A stretch of 64,000 nt of DNA from an uncultured Clostridia bacterium. GTDB lineage: Bacteria; Bacillota; Clostridia; Peptostreptococcales; Anaerovoracaceae. Location of the stretch: assembly GCA_934255545.1 (NCBI GenBank), contig CAKQOE010000001.1:106929-170928 (forward strand). Direction: 5' to 3'. The position numbers and the translations under genes are program-made. Below the pieces are notes generated by a model. The model searched no databases. It was given only the letters and a program-made list of their open reading frames with translations, and had not been told where the DNA came from. Positions 46,664-56,068 of the stretch are shown piece by piece (position 1 is the first letter of the stretch; each line of letters begins with the position of its first letter).

Positions 46664-47452
46664 TTGACAGAAAAAGAAGACAGGCTGCTTGAGGCGCTGC
46701 TGCAGGACAGAGCGCGGCAGTGCAATGACAGATATATGATAACGACCAGCCATTTTCTCGATCCGCATGGAAGATCTCTGGCGCAGAATATGCTGCGTAC
46801 AGGAGAGCTTGGAAGCACAAGATGCGGATTTTACGGAGGATACGATGACGCAGAAAGAGCATTGGCGGTATTTATGCCGGAATATATAGAAGAAGAGCCG
46901 GCCGAATATTTCAGTGCCGAGCCGGATGACGATCCTCTTACGGTACTTCGGGTGACGCTGAAAAAGGGTGCGCCTGTGCTGACGCATCGTGATTATCTCG
47001 GTTCTCTGATGGGGCTTGGGATAAAGCGTGAAAGTACGGGAGATATACTCGTCAGAAAAGACGGAGCTGACATAATAGTACTGAAGGAGATGGCTTCATT
47101 TATAATGATGAACATGGATAAGGCGGGGAGAGCTCGTCTGCAGTTTGAGGAAGTGCCGGTATCTGAGCTCATAGTTCCTGAGTTTCACAGGATAGAAGTG
47201 ACTGAAAGTGTATCGTCACTCAGACTTGATAATGTACTGTCAGCGGCGTTTGGGCTTTCCCGCGGAAAAGCAGGTGAAGCTGTCTCTGCAGGCATAGTTT
47301 TTGTAAACGGGGTGACAGCATCGAAACCGGAAAAGCAGGTGACAGAAGGCGATAAGCTTGTGATACGCGGCCGTGGAAAGGCTGTATTCAAGGAGATAAA
47401 GGGAACGAGCAGCAAGGGCCGGACTATAATTGTAATTGAAAAATACAAATAA
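46664..47452 (+). CDS. ylmH: YlmH-like S4-domain RNA-binding protein
   Basis: This 262-residue protein begins at TTG 46664 with AAGGAG upstream. The N-terminal two thirds match the YlmH layout (MITTSHFLDPHGRSLAQNML, FYGGYDDAERAL, LTHRDYLGSLMGLGIKRESTGDI). The C-terminus is an S4 domain: LRLDNVLSAAFGLSRGKAGEAV, FVNGVTASKPEKQVTEGDKL and VIRGRGKAVF. YlmH acts in ribosome quality control and ribosome recycling in Firmicutes and usually lies in the division cluster. Here it is separate from ylmF/G/divIVA. Confidence 0.92.
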   Translation: MTEKEDRLLEALLQDRARQCNDRYMITTSHFLDPHGRSLAQNMLRTGELGSTRCGFYGGYDDAERALAVFMPEYIEEEPAEYFSAEPDDDPLTVLRVTLKKGAPVLTHRDYLGSLMGLGIKRESTGDILVRKDGADIIVLKEMASFIMMNMDKAGRARLQFEEVPVSELIVPEFHRIEVTESVSSLRLDNVLSAAFGLSRGKAGEAVSAGIVFVNGVTASKPEKQVTEGDKLVIRGRGKAVFKEIKGTSSKGRTIIVIEKYK

Positions 47453-47803
47453 CACATCGGCAGATGTACCTCGACTATATATGTGGCGGGTCACATTCCC
47501 GACGTTTGCTGCCGTAATATTTCATTAATTTGCAATGTAAAAAACAAATATTTCACGTGCGGGAAAAGCATGGAATTGCATTTGATATATATTATTATAT
47601 GTATGCTAAGAGTTTGTTTTTGTAAAAAAGTGTTACCAGTTGTAGTGCGTCTGCGGGAGCAGACGTAATATCGAGATATATTGAGCATAAATTGTATGTA
47701 AATAAATTTCGGCATAAATAGAAATTACAGAAAAATCTAAATGAAAAACGTGCGTAAATTATCAAAAAACTATTATTTTTCAAGTCATAACGCAAAGCAT
47801 ACC
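47453..47803. other. Gap upstream of livJ
   Basis: From 47458 a foldable stretch CGGCAG...CTGCCG with an inner GTGGCGGGTCAC lies just after ylmH and may be its terminator. The remainder is A/T-rich with no supported ORF, up to the livJ promoter. Confidence 0.5.
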
Positions 47804-47833
47804 TTGACTTGCATAAAAGCACTGTGCTAAAAT
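47804..47833 (+). promoter_or_regulatory. Promoter of livJ
   Basis: TTGACT (47804-47809), 18-bp spacer, TAAAAT (47828-47833), followed by a leader of about 75 bases. Confidence 0.7.
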
Positions 47834-47916
47834 ACAGCATGTATATTTCCACATACACCAAAAAGTAAATATGTAGAAAATGTGTACAAATATTTTAATT
47901 CCAGGGAGGAAAAATT

Positions 47917-49146
47917 ATGAAATCTGCTAAGAAGATATTAGCTCTTGCTGTATCAGCAATGATGCTCGTATCTATGACAGCCTGCGGTTCAGGTAACGGT
48001 AATGCAGGCGGATCAGCTGACAGTGGTTCTGCTGGCAGCGGTGAAACATTTAAGCTCGGAGGCATAGGACCTCTGACAGGTGCAGCTGCTATTTACGGTA
48101 ATGCTGCAAAGAACGGCGCTCAGATCGCTGTTGACGAAATAAATGCAAAGGGAGGCATTCAGTTCGAACTGAACTTCCAGGATGATGAACATGACGCAGA
48201 GAAATCTGTTAATGCTTATAACAAACTGAAGGACTGGGGCATGCAGATCCTCGTTGGTTCTGTAACTACAACTCCTTGTGTTGCAGTATCTCAGGAAAGT
48301 AATGCTGACCGTATCTTCACTCTGACTCCTTCAGCATCTTCAAACGATGTTATCGGCGGTCAGGCTGACGCTGACGGAAACGTAACTATCCCGCGTAAGG
48401 ATAACGTATTCCAGATGTGCTTCACAGACCCTAACCAGGGTACAAAGTCTGCTGAGTACATAAGCGAAAAGAATCTTGCAACTAAGATCGCTATCATCTA
48501 CAACAACTCAGATGCTTACTCAACAGGTATCTACACTAAGTTTGCAGCTGAAGCAAAGCAGCTTGGACTTAATGTAGTAAGCGTTACTACATTTACGGAT
48601 GATACAGCAAACGACTTCTCAGTACAGCTTAATGAAGCAAAGAATGCAGGAGCAGACCTTATATTCCTGCCTATCTACTACACACCTGCTTCACTTATCC
48701 TTACACAGGCTGACAAGATGGGTTACGATCCTAAGTTCTTCGGCGTTGACGGTATGGACGGTATCCTTACTCTCGAAGGCTTCGATACAAGCCTCGCTGA
48801 AGGTCTCATGCTTCTGACTCCGTTCACAGCTGATGCTCAGGACGATCTTACAAAGAACTTTGTTGCAAAGTATAAGGAGCAGTATAAGGATACTCCTAAT
48901 CAGTTCGCAGCAGACGGTTATGACTGCGTATATGCAATCTATGATGCCATCGAAAAGAGCGGCATAACTCCTGATATGAGTGCTTCAGACATCTGCGACC
49001 AGCTTATATCTGTATTCACATCACCTGATTTCGCATTCTCAGGTCTTACAGGTGAGGGTATGACATGGTCAGATACAGGTGAAGTTTCTAAGCCGCCAAA
49101 GGGCATGGTGATCGAGAACGGCGCTTACGTTGGTATGGATAACTAA
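47917..49146 (+). CDS. livJ: Branched-chain amino-acid ABC transporter, substrate-binding lipoprotein
   Basis: This 409-residue lipoprotein has a signal peptide with lipobox SMTAC (Cys23), a Gly/Ser-rich linker, and a type-I periplasmic-binding fold. The fold contains LGGIGPLTGAAAIYGNAAKNG, NFQDDEHDAEKSVNAYNKL and FAADGYDCVYAIYDAI, the Leu/Ile/Val-binding family features. It captures amino acids or related compounds outside the membrane. It is separated from the permease genes by a terminator hairpin, which would give it a higher mRNA level. AGGGAGG lies before the ATG. Confidence 0.95.
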   Translation: MKSAKKILALAVSAMMLVSMTACGSGNGNAGGSADSGSAGSGETFKLGGIGPLTGAAAIYGNAAKNGAQIAVDEINAKGGIQFELNFQDDEHDAEKSVNAYNKLKDWGMQILVGSVTTTPCVAVSQESNADRIFTLTPSASSNDVIGGQADADGNVTIPRKDNVFQMCFTDPNQGTKSAEYISEKNLATKIAIIYNNSDAYSTGIYTKFAAEAKQLGLNVVSVTTFTDDTANDFSVQLNEAKNAGADLIFLPIYYTPASLILTQADKMGYDPKFFGVDGMDGILTLEGFDTSLAEGLMLLTPFTADAQDDLTKNFVAKYKEQYKDTPNQFAADGYDCVYAIYDAIEKSGITPDMSASDICDQLISVFTSPDFAFSGLTGEGMTWSDTGEVSKPPKGMVIENGAYVGMDN

Positions 49147-49191
49147 GTCAAAGTTAAAATATACTGACCTGAATTAACAGAAAATTACAAA

Positions 49192-49230
49192 TAAAAAAGG
49201 GCTGCCTGTCAGGTGGGCAGCCCTTTTTAG
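49192..49230 (+). terminator. Intra-operon terminator after livJ
   Basis: AAAAAGGGCTGCC/GGGCAGCCCTTTTT with an 8-base loop. Confidence 0.92.
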
Positions 49231-49284
49231 ATGTTTTATACACTTTAAAGATTAATTATCCAATAATATAGGGAGGTGCTCGAC

Positions 49285-50166
49285 ATGGTTTTCCTTTCTA
49301 ATCTGATAAACGGAATAAGTCTGGGAAGCATTTACGCGATCATCGCATTAGGTTACACCATGGTTTACGGTATCGCCAAGATGCTGAACTTCGCCCATGG
49401 TGATGTTATCATGGTTGGTGCCTACATATGCTACTGTACTATGAGCTATCTGCATCTGCCGGCGTTTGTCGGAGTTGCGCTTGCTGTAGTAGTTTGTACT
49501 GTGTTAGGTGTAATTATCGAACGTCTGGCGTACAAGCCTCTGCGTTCAGCTCCTGCTCTTGCTGTTCTTATCACAGCGATAGGCGTGAGTTATTTCCTGC
49601 AGAACTTTGCTCTGCTAATATGGAAATCGGATCCTAAGATGTTTAAATCTGTAGTTCCGTTCCCGTCACTCAAGCTTTTCGGCGGTGAGCTGACTATAAG
49701 CTCTGTATCTATCGTTACTGTACTTGTCTGCATAATCATTATGGTAGTTCTTACTCTGTTTACAGGCAAGGGCAAGATGGGTAAGGCGATGAGAGCCGTA
49801 TCTGAGGATAAGGGCGCTGCTCAGCTCATGGGCATAAATGTAAACACTACTATTTCTGTAACGTTCGCAATAGGAAGCGGTCTGGCTGCCATCGCCGGTG
49901 TACTCCTGTGCTCTGCATATCCTACGCTGATGCCTACTACAGGTTCAATGCCTGGTATAAAGGCATTTACAGCTGCGGTATTCGGAGGCATCGGATCTAT
50001 TCCGGGAGCTATGCTTGGCGGTATATTACTCGGTATTATCGAAATTTTCAGTAAAGCTTATATCTCTACGCAGCTTTCAGACGCTATCGTATTTGCAGTA
50101 CTGATCATTGTATTGCTGATCAAGCCTGCAGGCATGCTCGGCAAGCAGATCAGAGAAAAAGTATAA
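49285..50166 (+). CDS. livH: Branched-chain amino-acid ABC transporter permease LivH
   Basis: This protein of about 293 residues and 8 helices begins MVFLSNLINGISLGSIYAII, with ALGYTMVYGIAKMLNFAHGD, the LivH signature, and KGAAQLMGINVNTTISVTFA as the EAA-like coupling loop (the RAVSEDKGAAQLMGIN region). Its stretch IGSIPGAMLGGILLGIIE is also family-typical. GGAGGTG is 7 bases before ATG 49285. Confidence 0.96.
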   Translation: MVFLSNLINGISLGSIYAIIALGYTMVYGIAKMLNFAHGDVIMVGAYICYCTMSYLHLPAFVGVALAVVVCTVLGVIIERLAYKPLRSAPALAVLITAIGVSYFLQNFALLIWKSDPKMFKSVVPFPSLKLFGGELTISSVSIVTVLVCIIIMVVLTLFTGKGKMGKAMRAVSEDKGAAQLMGINVNTTISVTFAIGSGLAAIAGVLLCSAYPTLMPTTGSMPGIKAFTAAVFGGIGSIPGAMLGGILLGIIEIFSKAYISTQLSDAIVFAVLIIVLLIKPAGMLGKQIREKV

Positions 50167-50184
50167 GAAGGTGGATCATTTATC

Positions 50185-51261
50185 ATGAAGAATAAATTAA
50201 GTAAATCCACGCGCAGCAATATAATTACATACGGAATGGTAATTATAGCTTACCTTATAGTTCAGCTGCTTGTTTCACAGGGTATCATATCAAATTCACT
50301 GCAGGGACAGCTCGTTCCTATCTGCGTGTATATCGTTATGGCGATATCTCTTAACCTTACAGTAGGTATACTCGGTGAGCTGAGTCTCGGACATGCCGGC
50401 TTTATGAGCGTAGGCGCGTTTTCCGGGGTAATAGCAGCCATAAGCTTACAGAATACAGTAACAAATGACATCGCGCGCCTCATAATTTCAGTTATAGTTG
50501 CAGGTGTCTGCGCAGCAATAGCGGGCGTGCTTATCGGTATACCTGTTCTCCGCCTCAAGGGAGACTATCTTGCTATCGTAACGCTTGCTTTCGGCGAGAT
50601 CATAAAGAATATCCTCAACAACCTTTATGTAGGTGTTGACGGAAGCGGACTCCATATGAGTATGAAGTCGGTAGAAGCGATGAAGATGAGCGCCGGTACT
50701 GTAATAGTAAACGGACCTATGGGAGCTGTCGGCATAAGCAAGTTATCAACATTCTTTATAGGTTTTGCACTTATCATAATAACGCTTATAATAACGCTGA
50801 ATTTCATACACAGCCGTACAGGACGTGCTGTAATGGCTATACGTGACAACCGTATAGCTGCAGAGTCGGTAGGTATAAATATAACAAAATACAAGCTGAT
50901 GGCTTTCGTAATATCAGCTATTCTCGCCGGCATGGCCGGCGCAGTATACGCCATGAATTATTCGACTATCGTTCCTAAGAAATTCGATTTCAATACATCG
51001 ATACTTATTCTGGTATTCGTAGTTCTCGGCGGTATAGGAAATATCCGCGGCTCTATAATCTCTGCTGCCGTACTTACTATCCTTCCTGAGGCACTCAGAA
51101 GCTTCAACGACTATCGTATGCTCACATACGCGATCGTACTTATCATCGTAATGCTGGCTACGAATAATCCGAAGATGAGAGATTCTCTTATCACTCTTAA
51201 GGAAAAGTTTGTTGGCAGAAGGGAAAAGGAAGCTGCAAAGGGAGGTGCTTTAAATGAGTGA
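50185..51261 (+). CDS. livM: Branched-chain amino-acid ABC transporter permease LivM
   Basis: This 358-residue membrane protein has LGELSLGHAGFMSVGAFSGV (the LivM signature) and a coupling loop AIRDNRIAAESVGINITKYK. It includes the conserved GGIGNIRGSIISAAVLTILPE. The last 8 bases overlap livG, so translation is coupled. It forms the translocation pore with LivH. Confidence 0.96.
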   Translation: MKNKLSKSTRSNIITYGMVIIAYLIVQLLVSQGIISNSLQGQLVPICVYIVMAISLNLTVGILGELSLGHAGFMSVGAFSGVIAAISLQNTVTNDIARLIISVIVAGVCAAIAGVLIGIPVLRLKGDYLAIVTLAFGEIIKNILNNLYVGVDGSGLHMSMKSVEAMKMSAGTVIVNGPMGAVGISKLSTFFIGFALIIITLIITLNFIHSRTGRAVMAIRDNRIAAESVGINITKYKLMAFVISAILAGMAGAVYAMNYSTIVPKKFDFNTSILILVFVVLGGIGNIRGSIISAAVLTILPEALRSFNDYRMLTYAIVLIIVMLATNNPKMRDSLITLKEKFVGRREKEAAKGGALNE

Positions 51262-52093
51262 TAAGGATAAAATAGTACCTATTCCTAGTGAAGGCGTTAT
51301 GCCCGAACGTGATATAGACAAGATCCCTGTACTTGAGGCACGTCATCTCGGTATAGATTTTGGCGGACTTACTGCGGTAGATGAATTCAACCTGACTATA
51401 GGAAAGACAGAGATCGCAGGTCTTATCGGTCCTAACGGAGCAGGTAAGACTACAGTATTCAATCTGCTGACAAAGGTTTATCAGCCTACACGCGGAACTA
51501 TCCTGCTCAATGGTAAGGACACTTCTCGAATGAATACCGTTCAGGTAAATAAAGCGGGAATAGCTCGTACATTCCAGAATATACGTCTGTTCAACGAACT
51601 TACTGTTGAAGAGAATGTAAGAGTAGGTCTGCATCATGAACTGAAGTCAAACGTATTTGCCGATATATTCCGACTTCCGCAGCACTGGAGCAGCGAGAAA
51701 AAAGCTCATGAAAAGGCAATGGAATTACTTTCCATATTTGACATGACAGATCTTGCAGAACATAAAGCAGGGTCGCTGCCTTACGGCGCTCAGCGCCGTC
51801 TTGAGATAGTAAGAGCGCTTGCTACAAATCCAAGCCTTCTGCTTCTTGATGAGCCTGCTGCGGGCATGAACCCGTCAGAGACTGCAGAGCTTATGGAAAA
51901 TATAAGAAAAATAAGAGATACTTTCCAGATAGCTGTAATGCTTATCGAGCATGATATGAATCTGGTAATGGGTATCTGTGAAACTATCGCAGTACTTAAC
52001 TACGGAAAGATCATCGCAAAGGGAACTCCTGTGGAGATACAGGCTAACCCTCAGGTAATCGAAGCTTATCTCGGAAAGAAGAAGGAGGAATGA
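51254..52093 (+). CDS. livG: Branched-chain amino-acid ABC transporter ATPase LivG
   Basis: This 279-residue ABC ATPase has Walker A GPNGAGKTT, the family stretch GIARTFQNIRLFNELTVEEN, signature LPYGAQRRLEI, Walker B LLLDEPAAGMNPSE and the H-loop EHDM. It starts within livM (ATG 51254). Confidence 0.97.
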   Translation: MSDKDKIVPIPSEGVMPERDIDKIPVLEARHLGIDFGGLTAVDEFNLTIGKTEIAGLIGPNGAGKTTVFNLLTKVYQPTRGTILLNGKDTSRMNTVQVNKAGIARTFQNIRLFNELTVEENVRVGLHHELKSNVFADIFRLPQHWSSEKKAHEKAMELLSIFDMTDLAEHKAGSLPYGAQRRLEIVRALATNPSLLLLDEPAAGMNPSETAELMENIRKIRDTFQIAVMLIEHDMNLVMGICETIAVLNYGKIIAKGTPVEIQANPQVIEAYLGKKKEE

Positions 52094-52097
52094 TCGA

Positions 52098-52805
52098 ATG
52101 AGTCTGCTGCGTGTTGAAGATCTGCATGTGCATTATGGCAGCATCCATGCCATAAAAGGCATTTCATTTGAAGTAAATGAAGGGGAGATCGTTACTCTGA
52201 TAGGCGCAAACGGTGCCGGAAAATCTACTACCCTTAATACGGTTTCAGGACTTATGAAAGCGTCAAAGGGTATTATAACTTTTAATGATGAAGATATCAC
52301 AAGCGTTCCTGCGCATAAGATACTCGTAAAGGGAATGGCACTCTGCCCGGAAGGAAGACGTGTGTTCCTTGATATGAGCGTGCGCGAGAACCTTGAAATG
52401 GGTGGATATACACGTCCGGCCGGCGAGATAGAGGATTCTATCGCTGATGTTTATGACCACTTCCCGCGTCTTAAAGAAAGATCAAAGCAGAGAGCAGGTA
52501 CTCTTTCAGGCGGTGAGCAGCAGATGCTCGCTATGGGAAGAGCTATGATGTCAAAGCCAAAGCTCCTGATGCTGGACGAGCCTTCTATGGGTCTTGCACC
52601 GCTGCTCGTAGAGCAGATATTCAAGATCATAGAGGAATTGCATGATGCAGGAACAACTATACTTCTCGTAGAACAGAACGCCCAGGTAGCGCTGTCGATT
52701 GCTGACAGGGCGTATGTGCTTGAGACAGGTAATATCTCTATGAGCGGAGACGCTAAAGAGCTTCTTGCTGATGACAGAGTACGCCGCGCTTATCTTGGCG
52801 GATGA
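52098..52805 (+). CDS. livF: Branched-chain amino-acid ABC transporter ATPase LivF
   Basis: This 235-residue ABC ATPase has Walker A GANGAGKST, the LivF stretch GMALCPEGRRVFLDMSVREN, signature LSGGEQQMLAMGRAM and Walker B LLMLDEPSMGLAP. It pairs with LivG. The operon ends with a strong bidirectional terminator. Confidence 0.97.
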   Translation: MSLLRVEDLHVHYGSIHAIKGISFEVNEGEIVTLIGANGAGKSTTLNTVSGLMKASKGIITFNDEDITSVPAHKILVKGMALCPEGRRVFLDMSVRENLEMGGYTRPAGEIEDSIADVYDHFPRLKERSKQRAGTLSGGEQQMLAMGRAMMSKPKLLMLDEPSMGLAPLLVEQIFKIIEELHDAGTTILLVEQNAQVALSIADRAYVLETGNISMSGDAKELLADDRVRRAYLGG

Positions 52806-52858
52806 TGTGTTGTCCGGGATATTGTTCAAAATATAAAAAACTCAAAAACACAGATATT

Positions 52859-52903
52859 AAAACAGGTAAAGCCGCGCATCAAGCGCGGCTTTACCTGTTT
52901 TAG
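52859..52903. terminator. Bidirectional terminator between livF and ppaC
   Basis: A perfect 19-bp stem starting AAAACAGGTAAAGCCGCGC with a 5-base loop and A/T runs on both sides. Confidence 0.95.
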
Positions 52904-52934
52904 AACTTTTGATATAGGAATGTATCAGCAGTGC

Positions 52935-53858
52935 TTATTTAGATAAAACTTCAGTTATCTGAGGAACGATCTGCTTCTTTCTTGAAACAACGCCCTTAAG
53001 GTAAGTGCGGTCAGCTTCGGCAGAAGTAAATGCTGCATCAACAACTTCCTTTGCGCCTTCGCCTGCATAGATGAGTTCACTTGATTCATCAAGTATATCT
53101 GTGAGAAGGAAGAAGAGCATATCTACTTCATGCTCTGCAAATGACTCGTTGATGTATTCTACCATAGTATTTTTGAGATCTGCAAGCTCATCAGCATCCA
53201 TTGAAGTTACCTGACCTACACCGAATGTCTTGCCGCCTGCTGTGAACTTTTTGAAATCGAGGTAAAGGATCTCTTTTGGAGTCTTTCCTGTAAGCTCACT
53301 GCCTGCCTTGAACATTTCCTTTGCGTATGCCTGAATATCATCGATACCTGCGATCTTTGCGAGAGCTTCAGCTGCATCTATGTCCTTCTGAGTGCATGTA
53401 GGTGAACGGAATGCCAGAGTATCGGAAAGGATAGCAGAACACAGAGCACCTGCAACTTCCTTTGAAGGCGTGAGTCCGCTTTCCTGATAATGCTTGTAAA
53501 CGATAGTTCCTGTGCATCCTACAGGTACGTTTCTGAAATAGATAGGGTCAGGTGTCTGAACGTCACCGATCTTGTGGTGGTCAAGGATCTCCTTTATAGT
53601 AGCTTCAGAAAGGCCGTCAACAGCCTGAGCAACTTCGTTGTGGTCAACGAGAATGAGTTCTTCACCTGCAGCATTTTCAAGGAATTCAGGAGCGTCAAGA
53701 CCGAAACGGTCGAGAACGAACTGAGATTCAGGGTTAACATCGCCTGCTCTGCGCGCAACATGCTTTTCGCCTGTTACTTCACTTTTATATGCAGCGTAGC
53801 CGATAGCAGAACAGATAGAGTCTGTATCCGGATTTTTATGTCCTATAACATATACCAT
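52935..53858 (-). CDS. ppaC: Manganese-dependent inorganic pyrophosphatase (DHH family)
   Basis: This 307-residue family II pyrophosphatase drives biosynthesis by hydrolysing PPi. The metal motifs are GHKNPDTDSICSAIGYA, LVDHNEVAQ and the DHH motif ILDHHKIGDV. The C-terminal DHHA2 domain contains the substrate-binding SRKKQIVP. No regulatory CBS domains are inserted. Family II enzymes are typical of Firmicutes. Confidence 0.97.
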   Translation of the reverse strand: MVYVIGHKNPDTDSICSAIGYAAYKSEVTGEKHVARRAGDVNPESQFVLDRFGLDAPEFLENAAGEELILVDHNEVAQAVDGLSEATIKEILDHHKIGDVQTPDPIYFRNVPVGCTGTIVYKHYQESGLTPSKEVAGALCSAILSDTLAFRSPTCTQKDIDAAEALAKIAGIDDIQAYAKEMFKAGSELTGKTPKEILYLDFKKFTAGGKTFGVGQVTSMDADELADLKNTMVEYINESFAEHEVDMLFFLLTDILDESSELIYAGEGAKEVVDAAFTSAEADRTYLKGVVSRKKQIVPQITEVLSK

Positions 53859-54034
53859 TAATTTTTCCTCCTATTGTATATAAACTTGATTTTTATACGA
53901 TCTTTGTGATCCGTCTTTACTTATCTTATCATTTATCAGATGAAGGGTACAGAAAAAATTTTATTACATTGTATATATGAAGGCGATGAACGAATATTTC
54001 AGACAACGCGCGCGCACAGCGGCGCAAACAGGAA
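53859..54034. other. Gap upstream of ppaC
   Basis: The ppaC promoter should lie here. A GC-rich CGCGCGCGCACAGCGGCGC stretch is at about 54007. No ORF is supported. Confidence 0.4.
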
Positions 54035-54090
54035 AATAAAAAGCGCCCCGCGGGACCCGACATGCTGCAGGTCGCCGTGAGGCGTCGTCA
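54035..54090 (-). terminator. Terminator of the lipoprotein gene
   Basis: On the minus strand ACGCCTCACGG...CCGCGGGGCGC is followed by TTTTTATTTT. Confidence 0.65.
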
Positions 54091-54115
54091 GTTTTATTAT
54101 ATTATTTATTGCTTA

Positions 54116-55111
54116 TTAATTTGAATTACCAACGGAAGAATTTGTGTCTGAATTATTATTATCAGATCTTTCTATCGCATAGAGAGTTATGTTCTGGTAC
54201 AAGCCGGAAGCGTCAGCTGATTCACCTGTGTAAGGATCGAGTCCGTCGGCATCATTATAAAGCGTGTATCCGTAGTATGACTCAAAACATTTGTAATCAG
54301 GCGTTACAGTTGCCGGGATCGTGTAAATGTTTGATGTGTCGCCTGCGTCAGTCCTCTCAACAACAGTAATTGAACGCGTTGCTCCCGGGTTTATGTATCC
54401 GTCTGCGAAGCTGACGTCCGGTTCAGTCGTATCGTAAGTTACATTTTCTTCAGAAAACAGATATTCATTTCCTGATTTTCCTACATAATACATTTTTACA
54501 TTGCTGAGCAGCATCGTATCTGCAGAGGCGGTATATATAGTTTTTACTTCATCTATAGTATCGCCTGACAGTGAGCCAAGAGATTTAAGCGTGTCCGAGT
54601 CATAGATATCAGATGCGTCTGCAGTCGTCGTAAGGATGATATCTGAACCTTCTTTATGGGCTGATGACAGCTTTTCAGCGTCATTTATACTGACTGTGAA
54701 TGAATTTGATTTGAAATCTTCGATATAATTTGCGGTGAGCGGATAGACTATCATTTTGTCCTGATAATTGACAAAATACTCAATATTGTCTACGATGCAG
54801 TAGCTGAAATTATCTTCTGAAGAAGCGTCGGCAGCATCGTACCCCTCGGCCTGATAAACTGCCTTTCCGTCGTCCTGCTCAGCATAGCAGTATGAAGTCC
54901 GGAACGTTACTTCATCATCCAGATTCTCGTGATATGTGAATTCCTCGTATACTGACGAGTGATCCTGAAGAATGGCTGCGGTCGTATTAGCCTCATAGAG
55001 AGAATCAAGGCTGGCAGAAGTCGATCTGCCGCATCCTGCAAATGTGAGAATGGTTACAGAAGCAGCCAGAAGCGTAAGAACGCATATTTTTCTGATACTG
55101 TTTGAGTTCAT
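54116..55111 (-). CDS. Predicted lipoprotein of unknown function
   Basis: This protein of about 331 residues has a basic N-terminus (MNSNSIRKICVLTLL), a hydrophobic core and a lipobox TFAGC with Cys27, so it is anchored on the outer face of the membrane. The mature part is acidic, Ser/Thr/Asp-rich and beta-strand-like, and its Asn/Ser-rich tail is low in complexity. I recognise no domain. ATG 55111 follows AAGGAGAC. It stands alone between the dtd and ppaC genes. Confidence 0.7.
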   Translation of the reverse strand: MNSNSIRKICVLTLLAASVTILTFAGCGRSTSASLDSLYEANTTAAILQDHSSVYEEFTYHENLDDEVTFRTSYCYAEQDDGKAVYQAEGYDAADASSEDNFSYCIVDNIEYFVNYQDKMIVYPLTANYIEDFKSNSFTVSINDAEKLSSAHKEGSDIILTTTADASDIYDSDTLKSLGSLSGDTIDEVKTIYTASADTMLLSNVKMYYVGKSGNEYLFSEENVTYDTTEPDVSFADGYINPGATRSITVVERTDAGDTSNIYTIPATVTPDYKCFESYYGYTLYNDADGLDPYTGESADASGLYQNITLYAIERSDNNNSDTNSSVGNSN

Positions 55112-55231
55112 TTTCAGTCTCCTTAAGTTTTTTAGTTTCAATAAGAAACTTTACGAGCCGTTTGACATTTTAACATAATTGATTGAATATCTCAATGAAC
55201 AGGCTGTGAAGATTATGTGAAAAGCGTTTGT

Positions 55232-55669
55232 TTATCGTTCTAACACAATGGTAACAGGTCCGTCATTTACGAGTGATACCTGCATATCTGCACCGAATAT
55301 ACCTGTCTCAACGTGTATACCGTGTCCGCGGAGCGCATCGCACAGATACTCATAAAGAGGCTCTGACATTTCAGGACGGCCGGCAGCCATAAAATTAGGA
55401 CGGTTTCCTTTTCTGCAGTCTGCGTAAAGTGTAAACTGTGAAACTGCAAGTATATCGCCGCCTATGTCGAGTACAGAGCGGTTCATATGCTGTTCTCCGT
55501 CTTCAAATATGCGCATATTGGCGATCTTATGAGCTATCCAGTCAGCCTGTTCCTTTGTATCTTCAGCCGATATGCCGATAAGTATCATAAGGCCTTTTCC
55601 GATCTTTCCGTTTACCTTTCCATCAATGGTCACAGAAGCTTCTGTAACTCTCTGTATAACTGTTTTCAT
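55232..55669 (-). CDS. dtd: D-aminoacyl-tRNA deacylase
   Basis: This 145-residue protein removes D-amino acids from tRNA. The catalytic motifs are AVSQFTLYADCRKGNRPNF (SQFTL, start of the active loop) and the Gly-cisPro dipeptide in NDGPVTIVLE. Other family positions are MKTVIQRVTEASVTIDGK and LVLIGI-like GLMILIGISAEDT. The length is standard. Confidence 0.97.
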   Translation of the reverse strand: MKTVIQRVTEASVTIDGKVNGKIGKGLMILIGISAEDTKEQADWIAHKIANMRIFEDGEQHMNRSVLDIGGDILAVSQFTLYADCRKGNRPNFMAAGRPEMSEPLYEYLCDALRGHGIHVETGIFGADMQVSLVNDGPVTIVLER

Positions 55670-55760
55670 ATTTTAATATATCCCTTCCTTAATAAATAAA
55701 TGATCATCACCGGCTGCCCTCGCGGGCAGAGCAGGAAGTGTCATGCTCGTAAGCCTGCGG

Positions 55761-55799
55761 ATAAAAAAGAAGACCCGCAAGCCGTTCGGCTTACGGGTC
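55761..55799 (-). terminator. Terminator of the first tRNA-Lys gene
   Basis: On the minus strand GACCCGTAAGCCG/CGGCTTGCGGGTC is followed by TTCTTTTTTAT. Confidence 0.9.
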
Positions 55800-55805
55800 C
55801 TACGT

Positions 55806-55881
55806 TGGTACACCATCACAGGTTCGAACTGTGGACACCCTGATTAAGAGTCAGGTGCTCTACCAGCTGAGCTAATGGTGC
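55806..55881 (-). tRNA. tRNA-Lys(CTT), first copy
   Basis: This is a 76-nt gene with encoded CCA. The acceptor arm is GCACCAT/ATGGTGT (G1:U72 wobble), the D-arm is AGCTC..GAGCA-like, the anticodon arm is CTGACTCTTAATCAG with anticodon CTT, and the T-arm is CACAGTTCGAACCTGTG. It is identical to the second copy at 63561-63636. A consensus promoter is upstream and a terminator downstream. Confidence 0.97.
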
Positions 55882-55913
55882 ATATCTTGTCGTTTGTATC
55901 AACGACGTGTTTT

Positions 55914-55942
55914 ATAATAACATAGTGAAGTATGGCTGTCAA
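55914..55942 (-). promoter_or_regulatory. Promoter of the first tRNA-Lys gene
   Basis: On the minus strand TTGACA, 17-bp spacer, TATTAT, ending 33 bp before the tRNA 5' end. Confidence 0.88.
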
Positions 55943-56025
55943 CAGATTTTTTTACAATTTTATCATACACCCTTTAAAAATTTTAATATATGCTGAAACG
56001 ATATAAAAACGGTGTCGACATAAGA

Positions 56026-56065
56026 GTAAAAATAAAACCCGCGAGTATTGAAACTTACGGGTTTT
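56026..56065 (-). terminator. Orphaned tRNA-Lys terminator at the left prophage end
   Basis: AAAACCCGCGAGT/ACTTACGGGTTTT with 6-base loop. It belonged to the second host tRNA-Lys gene before the prophage separated it from its tRNA body. Confidence 0.75.
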
Positions 56066-56068
56066 ACG

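Noticed and set aside
47540..47560. TTTCACGTGCGGG considered as a further parS site
   Set aside because: Only the left half matches; the right half lacks the GTGAAACA arm.
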